Below, piece by piece: positions 56,976 to 64,000 of a stretch of 64,000 nucleotides of DNA. How positions within the stretch are numbered: the stretch's first letter is position 1; every line of letters starts with the position of its first letter. Made by a program: the position numbers and the translations under genes. The DNA is from Campanula takesimana (taxonomy: Eukaryota > Streptophyta > Magnoliopsida > Asterales > Campanulaceae): the NCBI GenBank assembly GCA_026119855.1, contig JAOWBW010001129.1:186001-250000 (forward strand). The letters run 5' to 3'. The notes beneath the pieces were generated by a model. That model searched no databases. It was not told the origin of the DNA and saw nothing but the letters and a program-made list of their open reading frames with translations.

Positions 56976-58459
56976 TATTAAAAAGTTTGTATTGAATACT
57001 AGCTGGCATTACCATGCCTAGCTAGCTTTAAGCCCATGTCATCTTTTCCCTATAGATCAATTTTGTCCTTCTTAAATATGGTCCTCCATGTTTCTCCCCA
57101 TCATTCAATATTTCCACCTACATTTTCGAACTTGCATTACTACCGCTTTACATTTCAAATCCCCCAAGGTCATTCTCGTCATTTCAATTCCATATGCATC
57201 CATTGAAATTACCGTAACCACACATCAAGGATTTCGAACCGCTCCACCGAGCGGTTAGCTCCACCCGCTCCACCCAATGGCTCTAATTAGAGCCACCTCA
57301 TTGGATTTTGTGTTCGACGGATGAGATATGTCCGAGCTCGGTAGGACCCACAAAAAATTGAAATCATCTTAGCCGCACAGATAATGAGCTCGCCTATGTG
57401 GCCTTGATCGGAGCCTTTGGGTGAAGGGGTGGAGCTAAAATGGGTGAAGCGGTTTCGGGTCCCACATCCAATTACTTGACCGTAGGGGATGAGTCTCCAT
57501 ACCTCAAGGTCACTCTAGTCATTCTCATCCCATACCAAGTCAAGTGAAGTGTATGATTTACATTCAATCTCGTTCAAATAAAGGCTTGTTTGGTAGAACG
57601 TTCCGTTTAAAATGGATTGGGAAAAAAAAAACCGTTTCAATGGAAAGTTTTTTAAGGGGAGCTTTTTGAAAATTTTAGCCATTTTTAACCGCTCCAAATA
57701 GTAACGTAAAAAAGGAACACCGTTTTGAAAAATCTATGTTTTTAAATTGTACACAGACAATCCCTAAATTGTCATTACTAATAAAAATAGGATAAAAAAG
57801 GTAGTGGTAAATTTAAAAATAATTTAAATAGCTCTTCTAACCATAAACTGAATACCAAAGAACTGTAACTCAAGTTGTATTAGGTGTTACTTTCTCATAC
57901 AGAGACAGAGGTACGAGTTCTAATTCCGTAAGAGAAATTTGTATTAGCCAATTTATAAGTTTAGTTGTAAATTTCAAGGCAATATGAATTAATAGTATAA
58001 ATAAAGAAAAAAACAAATTTTTAATAATTAAAAAAACTGAATAAAAGGACGAACTCTTTTCCATCCCAACCCACTCTACGGCTACTCCAATCATTGGACC
58101 CCCCCCCCCCTCCAAGAATAAAAACCTCATTTTCCAGTCCCCACAATTTTTAACTTTACTATTATTAACCCCTTTTCTAATTGGTCCCCTCGTGACCAAA
58201 CCCGTGACCCGATTAAATATAATCAAATGAGACCCACAAGTTAAATCAGATAAAGCTTACTAATGTTCCAACATTATTAGACACAAGTTCCACATGCAAA
58301 TAAAACAAATTAATCATATTAATCAAAAACATAAGTAACATCTTACATATGACAAAACAAACTATTTAACATGGAGCTCATGTTTTTCAACCTCAATTTC
58401 TTCATTTTTTTTTACATTAGTAACGATTGAAAAAACTAATTAAGCCCCGATCGATTTCA
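56976..58459. other. Intergenic, downstream of the XTH gene
   Basis: No gene seen. GAACCGCTCCACC at about 57237 and GGTGAAGCGGTTTCGGG at about 57443 form a loose inverted pair around about 220 bp and may mark a MITE. A run of 13 C lies at 58100. Confidence 0.45.
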
Positions 58460-60041
58460 CTAGTGGCGGTGATGAACGCATTCTTCGGGAGTGGCCGGAA
58501 ACCTAGAATTATCAGTACAATAATCGTAAATCATATGTTTGGCACGGACCCATAAAAGTTGATGGCTCTGATGAAGGTTTAACTCCGACATTGTAGGTTG
58601 GTCCCACCATCCTCCGCTAGTGCACTTCCGTGCATTGTCAGTTGCAGCTACAGTTGTCGGGCACTCACAACCATTGATTTCAAAACCACGATAAGATGCG
58701 ACAAATGGGGCGTGGGTCCAATCGGTTTTAACCCGACCCCCTTGGGTAGCCCAATCATCAGCATTCCAAATTGAACTGTATACACCCATTGGTTGGTCCT
58801 TTGGGTAGGGTATCCCTCTGTGCTCCAAATTTGAGTGTACCCTTATTGGTGTCTCATCAACCAAAAATCTGAAATAATGACAAATATAAGAAATTACAGA
58901 TATACCCTCATATGAACTTAACTTGTACCTTCATGGAAAGGACTTGTACTGTCCTTTTATGAAATTGACTTAATTGAAACAATAAAAGATTACCCATTTT
59001 GGCCATTGTCTTTACAGATAAAAAAACAGAATCCCAAGTTTGCATGAATGTATATAGTATGTATATATAGAATGTGTATACTGTATGTATATGTATATAT
59101 AGATATACAGATATAGATATAGATATATATATATAGATAGAGAGTAGATGGAGCTTACACAACTTGACGCTGGTTCCAGAGGATGGAATAGGAATGGAAG
59201 TCTTTAGTTGGGTCAAACCAAAGATTCAATCTTTGCTCTCTGTTTCCAACACCATTAACATAAACATTTGTCTGAACAATATAAGGCTCCCCAGTTGTAT
59301 TTCCCAAGAACTCAAAATCAAATTCATGGTGTTTTGGACCGTCTGATGACATCTGCTCAATCAAATTAAAACCCACAAAAAAGAAGTAATCAATAATTTA
59401 ACCCTTTTCTTTAGTCAAAAAACAGAGGAAAAATTATCTTTGTGAAATTATAATCATCAAAATGAACCACTGTGTGTGTGTGTGTGTTTTAAAGAATACT
59501 AGTTATCAAGCTTCATTTGATGAAAATTAAAAAAATTATAATCATCAAAATCAAAATTTTTAAAGAATTTATACATAGAAAGCAGTGACAGTTCCAGCAG
59601 AATCTCCTTCCACAAGTTTGATCTGAACAGTGACTTTCCCAAACATATACTTGCTCTTTGATGAAAATCCAGCTCCTGAAATTTCAATAACACACCAAAA
59701 ATTGAGTAAAATTAGCATAATCAATGCTTGTTAAAGTACAAAAATGAACATTTATTTTGGGACGGAAATGGTTTAAAGAAAAGACCCAATTGGCCAAAAT
59801 GGATGATTTTCATGATTTATGATTGGGAATTTCATAAAAAAAAAAGTGTAAAATTTATAACTATACCAGAATAGTTATCAAGCTTCATTTTCAAAGTTTC
59901 ACCCTCATATTCAAAATGGTCCAAAGCCCAACTTGGTTGAAACAAATCATCAAATTTTGATGAGCTAACTGAACCCACCAAGATCATTCCAATCACCACC
60001 ATCCCTAACCCCATTGTTGTCATCAATGAAACAGAACCCAT
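58460..60041 (-). CDS. XTH: Xyloglucan endotransglucosylase/hydrolase, XTH6/7-like, four exons
   Basis: GH16 enzyme that cuts and rejoins xyloglucan in the cell wall. Exons: 59867-60041, 59575-59675, 59159-59352, 58460-58868, all with GT-AG introns; 292 residues. N-terminal signal peptide (residues about 1-27, hydrophobic [13 protein letters not shown]). Catalytic motif [11 protein letters not shown]: nucleophile Glu102, helper Asp104, acid/base Glu106, followed by the usual sequon Asn110-Thr-Thr. Also [17 protein letters not shown] and [14 protein letters not shown]. The XET C-terminal domain with four cysteines runs from about 220 (CEC) to the end, closing [17 protein letters not shown]. 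Phe103 and the ending resemble the XTH6/7 subgroup and not the more usual DEIDFEF. Length is normal and the gene looks intact. Transglucosylase rather than hydrolase activity is likely from the subgroup. Confidence 0.96.
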
Positions 60042-60148
60042 TTTAGAGAGAGACAGAGATATGTATATAGAGAGAGAGAGATACGTATAGAGAGAGAGAG
60101 GGAAGAGATTTGTAAGCTCAGTGGAGGGGACAATGGAAGAAATGTGTG

Positions 60149-60156
60149 AATTTATA
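60149..60156 (-). promoter_or_regulatory. TATA box of the XTH gene
   Basis: TATAAATTC on the minus strand, about 110 bp before the ATG; CAATTGG lies just upstream. The leader is CT-rich with (CT)n runs (60045-60110). Confidence 0.6.
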
Positions 60157-60504
60157 GCCAATTGAGTTATGGCTTCTTTGAGAAGATCGGCCCAACTCTG
60201 TACAGTGCCAGCTCACTCATTTTATTTACACCTCAGCTTCCACGTAGGACTAAGGAAAGCTGACTGGATAAAAAATCAAATATCCTAGCCGTTGGGAACA
60301 CACTTGATGAATAGTCGCTATTGGAAAAGGATTAGTGGCTGATGAAACCCATTGAGATTGAAACACGTGTCCTTATACAGCTGGTCACTGTACTGTCCAG
60401 TTGTCATTTGCAGTAGCAGTTAAAAAGGAACCATATTTTGCTCCTACATTTTCAAAATTTTCAGGGATACTCATCCATGGAAATGGGGACAGGGAACCTT
60501 CTCA

Positions 60505-60745
60505 TTTCGAACCGCTGCACCAATAATACGTTAGATAGGTGCACGTTGTATCGATGTGAAAATTGTATAATATTTTGTAAAACATTTTCTATCTAATTTA
60601 AAATGTGTATTTGCAAATGTAAAACATTTTTTTAAGAGCTAACACTTTTTCGGTCGTTTTTACGTTATGTAGTGCACTAAAACGTTGTGTAAAAACCGTT
60701 TTACAATACGTTGTGCAACTTTTATATCGGTGCAGCGGTTCCATA
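60505..60745. mobile_element. Small MITE with GAACCGCTGCACC ends
   Basis: Left CGAACCGCTGCACCAATAAT, right complement of GGAACCGCTGCACCGATA. About 240 bp, AT-rich inside with CGTTGT/ACAACG words. It lies 5' of the XTH gene. Target copy not identified. Confidence 0.55.
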
Positions 60746-60780
60746 CCCGGGAACCTAGTCCCAAATGTTGCATAATTATA

Positions 60781-61037
60781 CTCCCTTTGTCTCGGAAATG
60801 TAGTCTCGTTTTGATTTTTTATGGTCAACAAAAATAAACTTTGACCAAATATTAGTATCAAATTAATGAATATAATAAAATTCTAAAATTGTTATTGATA
60901 AATAACTTAATGATTTATCAATTACAAATTTTAGAATTTCACTAAAATGATTAGATCGTCACCAATGGTTGGTTAAAGTTCATTTTTGTTAGACTATAAA
61001 AAATCAAAATAAGATTATCTTTCTGGGACAGAGTGAG
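60781..61037. mobile_element. Stowaway-like MITE (subfamily c)
   Basis: CTCCCTTTGTCTCGGAAATG and complementary CTTTCTGGGACAGAGTGAG, TA both sides; inner TTTTGATTTTTTATGGTCAAC is shared with 62318-62585. Confidence 0.85.
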
Positions 61038-61441
61038 TATTTTTTTTGTTAATGGTCGATATTTTATTTATTGAAATGGATAAACTAGATTTAAAAAATC
61101 AGGCATTTCAGTGTATATAATCAAAATAATCAGGACTTTTTTTTTTAACTTGAGCTGGAATTTTACCAAGTGCACTTGCACCCACACCTATAAACATAAG
61201 CCCACCCCTGCTCATTGGTTAATGACTTAATGCTAACACTATTTGACTCATAATAACTGTTGTATAATATCACATTCTAAATAAAGCTATCGTTATTGTG
61301 CATTTTTACCAATGTAAAAAAAAAGTATAAAATAAAATTATTATAATGTCAAAAATGATATTTATATCGACATAGAGGTAGTAGAGTAGTACTTTTTGCT
61401 TCGTCTCATTAAAAAACTAAGAATATCTTTGAAATTCCATA
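61038..61441. other. AT-rich intergenic stretch
   Basis: No gene or repeat recognised. Confidence 0.5.
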
Positions 61442-61661
61442 CTCCCTCCCTCCCACCCCACCGTCTAAGACTAAAATTTTTATTTTTCTTTTTGAATTAT
61501 TTCATACTAAGGCTGTTAGTTGCTTTATTATTTAAAATAAGCTATGTGACCCACTTGTCATTCTCTCAATAAAAATTCTCTACCCACTTTCTCTTTCCTA
61601 TTTTCTCCTATTTTATAAAAGATAAAACTATACTTTAAATATTTTAGCTCAAAATTAACTA
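61442..61661. mobile_element. Stowaway-like MITE, left end only
   Basis: CTCCCTCCCTCCCACCCCAC start after TA, inner sequence like 16115-16355 read in the other direction (CACTTGTCATTCTC, CTACCCACTTTCTC), right tip not clear. Confidence 0.55.
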
Positions 61662-61913
61662 CTCCCTCTGTCCCTAAATGAGTGTCCATTTTCAAGAAAT
61701 CTTTGTCCCTAAATGAGTGTCTTTTTTTAACATAACTTTCTCCCTAAACGTTTTTTCCGAATTTTTTTCACTGGTTTCTTTATACGTGCAAAACTAAAGG
61801 TTTGGAAAGAAATTACAAGATTATATATGAATCGTTGTTACCAAATTGTTCAAAAATTGAGATTTTTAGTATCCCTTAAAATGAAATTTGGACACATTTA
61901 CGGACAGAGTTAG
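61662..61913. mobile_element. Stowaway-like MITE
   Basis: CTCCCTCTGTCCCTAAATGA and complementary CATTTACGGACAGAGTTAG, TA both sides. Confidence 0.8.
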
Positions 61914-62317
61914 TAAAGTAATTTAGTTTTAGCCATGTCGGCATAGAATAACTGGGAGGAGGTGAAAGAATAATGAAGCTTTTGCTTTTTTAGGTATGGA
62001 TTTTTTTTATTTTTTTGTTGTTGTTTTTAAGCTTGATGAGTAAGAGACAGCTGGAGAGGTACAATAATCAGGAAGCACTAAAGTCATAATAATGAAGGAC
62101 GATTCATTACTGGGATTTAATTCCTGATAAAACATTACTCCTACTATTGGGCATACTCACTCCACTCTATTGGGATGTGTGCCATCCTATTTGAATGAAA
62201 ATAAATAAATACACCAACATTTTTTTTTTTGAAAAAATATAAATACACCAACTTGAAAAGATAATTCATTAATTCTCGTTATTAACCAAGTTAAATTTAT
62301 TTTTCAAAAAAAAAATA
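61914..62317. other. AT-rich intergenic stretch
   Basis: No gene recognised; poly-T and poly-A runs only. Confidence 0.5.
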
Positions 62318-62585
62318 CTCCCTCTGTTCCAGAAAAAGAGTCACATTTTGATTTTTTATAGTCAACAAAAATGAACTTTGACCAACTATTGGTGACTATC
62401 TAATCATTCCAGTGAAATTTTAAAATTTGTAATTGATTAATCATTAATTTATTTATCAATAACAATTTTTAAAATTCCATTGTAATCATTAAATTGACAC
62501 TAATGTTTGGTCAAAGTTTATTTTTGTTGACCATAAAAAAATCAAAATGAGATTATCTTTCTGAAACAAACTGAGACAAAAGGAG
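62318..62585. mobile_element. Stowaway-like MITE (subfamily c)
   Basis: CTCCCTCTGTTCCAGAAAAAG and right end GAGACAAAAGGAG, TA both sides; relative of 60781-61037. Confidence 0.8.
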
Positions 62586-63018
62586 TATTATTTTTGGAAA
62601 ACTTTGACTTGGATCTGCTTAAATTGACAACAGAATTTAAAATTGGACCTTTTTTATTTTCCGAGGGAGAAATATCTTATTAACCTTAACTTCATATAAG
62701 GGTTAATGACAATTTAGACCCTGAAGTATGTTATCACTCTTCCCATCGAGCCTTAACTGTCTTTTTTCATCAATTTCAACCTTGGGGTAATTCATTTTCA
62801 CCAGTTAGGGCCTTTTGGACGGATTTCGTTAGAAAAGTCAGTTATGTAGCATGTGCTTGGCACGTGACGAACCGATTGGGTGACTTTGAATTGATATTAG
62901 CTATTAAGAGCTATTAAGGGTTAAGTGAAAATTTTGAAAGTTAAAGGATTAAAAAGTATTAAAATATTAAGGGGCTTAAATGAAAATTCTTAACTTAAAA
63001 TGGCTGAAATCAAACTAA
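62586..63018. other. Intergenic stretch
   Basis: No gene seen. The part from 62700 (GGGTTAATGACAATTTAGACC...) reads like the end of a transposon but lacks a partner in the window. Confidence 0.4.
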
Positions 63019-64000
63019 GACCATGGGCAATAAGGTAGTTGAGGAGGGAGTTGAGAGGGAGTTAGTTAGTTTAGTTGGTGTAATAAGGGGTTGAGAGGAG
63101 GGGTTGAAGGGGGAGGGATTGAGAGCTCTCAACCCGGTTGGAGAATAAAAAGAAGGACCACACATTGCCACGCGTCAGCTGCTGATTGGGCCGACATGCG
63201 CGCGTGGCTTACACGCGCAGACAAGGCGTGTTTGGCCTTTTTTTTTTTGCTGGAATTTACACATGGCGAGATATGGTTGGTTCCCCATATTTTTAGATTT
63301 TATTTTCAACCCAAATTTTTGAGCTTAATTATTTTACAGCTATTTTTTTTTCTCGAAAATTCTGGAATTTTTTTCTCTATAAATTGATATAACTTTCATT
63401 TTATTTGGACACCAAAAAAAAAACCTCTCTTTTCTCTCAAAAAAATCTTAATTATCCTTCTTTAACCCCTTATTTTTAAAAATATTCATTATCTTTTTAG
63501 TGAAATGGATCCCAATAATCCCAATAATCTTTATTTCAACACTCAGAATTCAAGTAATTTTCCACCAAATTAATACAATCCTAATGATTTTCAATCGCCT
63601 AATCAATATTCTAACCAACCACGTCCTCAAAATGTCCCACAATTTTATTATCAACCAAATGCCATGCCTTCAGCTGTACCCACCTGGAATCCATATTATT
63701 GTATGCAATTTCAACGACCTCCACCACCACCACCACCCTCTCAAGAATCAGAATATCCCGAATATTCAACACAAATGGTTCTGGGTAGAAATAGCGGTGC
63801 TGATGAAGCTACTCCAGATGCAGGAGGTTCCACCACTAGTCGGAGAAAAATTGTCAAATGGAGCACGAAGGACAATATAGTGCTAATCAGTGGGTGGATT
63901 AAGTTTGGAACCGACGGTGTTGTCGGAAAAATCAGAAGAGTGAAGCGTTTTGGGGTAAGATTGCAGAATATTGTAACGAACATTGTGAATTTAACCCTCC
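63019..64000 (+). mobile_element. PIF/Harbinger element, 5' part (continues past window)
   Basis: Starts GACCATGGGCAATAAGG after TAA (63016-63018), resembling the inverted end at 24819-24832. A G-rich leader, a GC-rich CATGCGCGCGTGG part and the leader before ORF1 align with 23414-23980. The rest lies outside the window. Confidence 0.65.
63505..64000 (+). pseudogene. PIF/Harbinger ORF1 (Myb/SANT-like), interrupted, 3' partial
   Basis: ATG at 63505 opens an Asn/Pro-rich N-terminus (MDPNNPNNLYFNTQNS), then a poly-Pro stretch (about 63720-63740) and the Myb/SANT-like start VKWSTKDNIVLISGW. This protein type is often labelled glutathione S-transferase T3-like in plant annotations, although it is the DNA-binding partner encoded by PIF/Harbinger elements. 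TAA at codon 23 (63571-63573) and a one-base loss near 63931 break the frame; after it the expected SEAFWGKIAEYCNEH reads in the next frame. Relatives usually continue with a NAM-associated C-terminal domain. Confidence 0.75.

Overview
The window is plant nuclear DNA, most likely from a eudicot: spliced genes, plant TATA boxes, a xyloglucan endotransglucosylase/hydrolase (XTH) gene, a DUF538 gene, and dense plant-type transposable elements. I see only two convincing host genes: the DUF538 gene at 20.3-20.7 kb and the four-exon XTH6/7-like gene at 58.5-60.0 kb, both on the minus strand. Nearly everything else is mobile DNA, much of it nested.

Layout. 1-13486: a decayed SIRE-like Ty1/copia element (element A, plus strand, 5' end outside the window). 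A 2108-bp Ty3/gypsy solo LTR sits inside the intron of its third gene. 13.8-15.5 kb: MULE transposase remnant. 15.6-22.7 kb: two inverted copies of a roughly 1.2-kb AT-rich element, a non-autonomous Mutator-like element with 9-bp target duplication and hairpin tandem repeats, and the DUF538 gene. 22.9-24.9 kb: a three-level PIF/Harbinger nest. 25.9-28.8 kb: inverted-repeat elements. 28768-29481: an LTR fragment of family B, then a 100-N gap. 29582-43382: a young, nearly intact SIRE-like element (element B, minus strand). 43383-46043: the 3' part of a second Ty3 element with a 76-bp tandem array and its LTR. 46044-52396: a 5'-truncated chromodomain Ty3 element (Tekay/Del-like) inserted in a Helitron whose RepHel remnant fills 52397-55917, ending near 56514. 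56.5-63.0 kb: MITEs around the XTH gene. 63019-64000: the start of a larger PIF/Harbinger element.

The most interesting material is the shared design of elements A and B. They are different families, one old and one young, yet share: (1) gag and pol in different frames, bridged in both by a candidate intron of exactly 85 nt; (2) a third gene after pol with its own TATA box, a short first exon, a ~600-nt phase-0 intron and a long second exon coding for a basic, proline/serine-rich and coiled-coil-like protein with no membrane segment; (3) a family-specific short motif, TGCGCA in A and AACCGC in B, scattered densely through coding and non-coding parts alike; (4) M-phase-type CCAACGG motifs just upstream of the LTR TATA box. 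Together these suggest a retrotransposon with a separately transcribed nuclear accessory gene and possible element-specific binding sites. That functional reading is inference.
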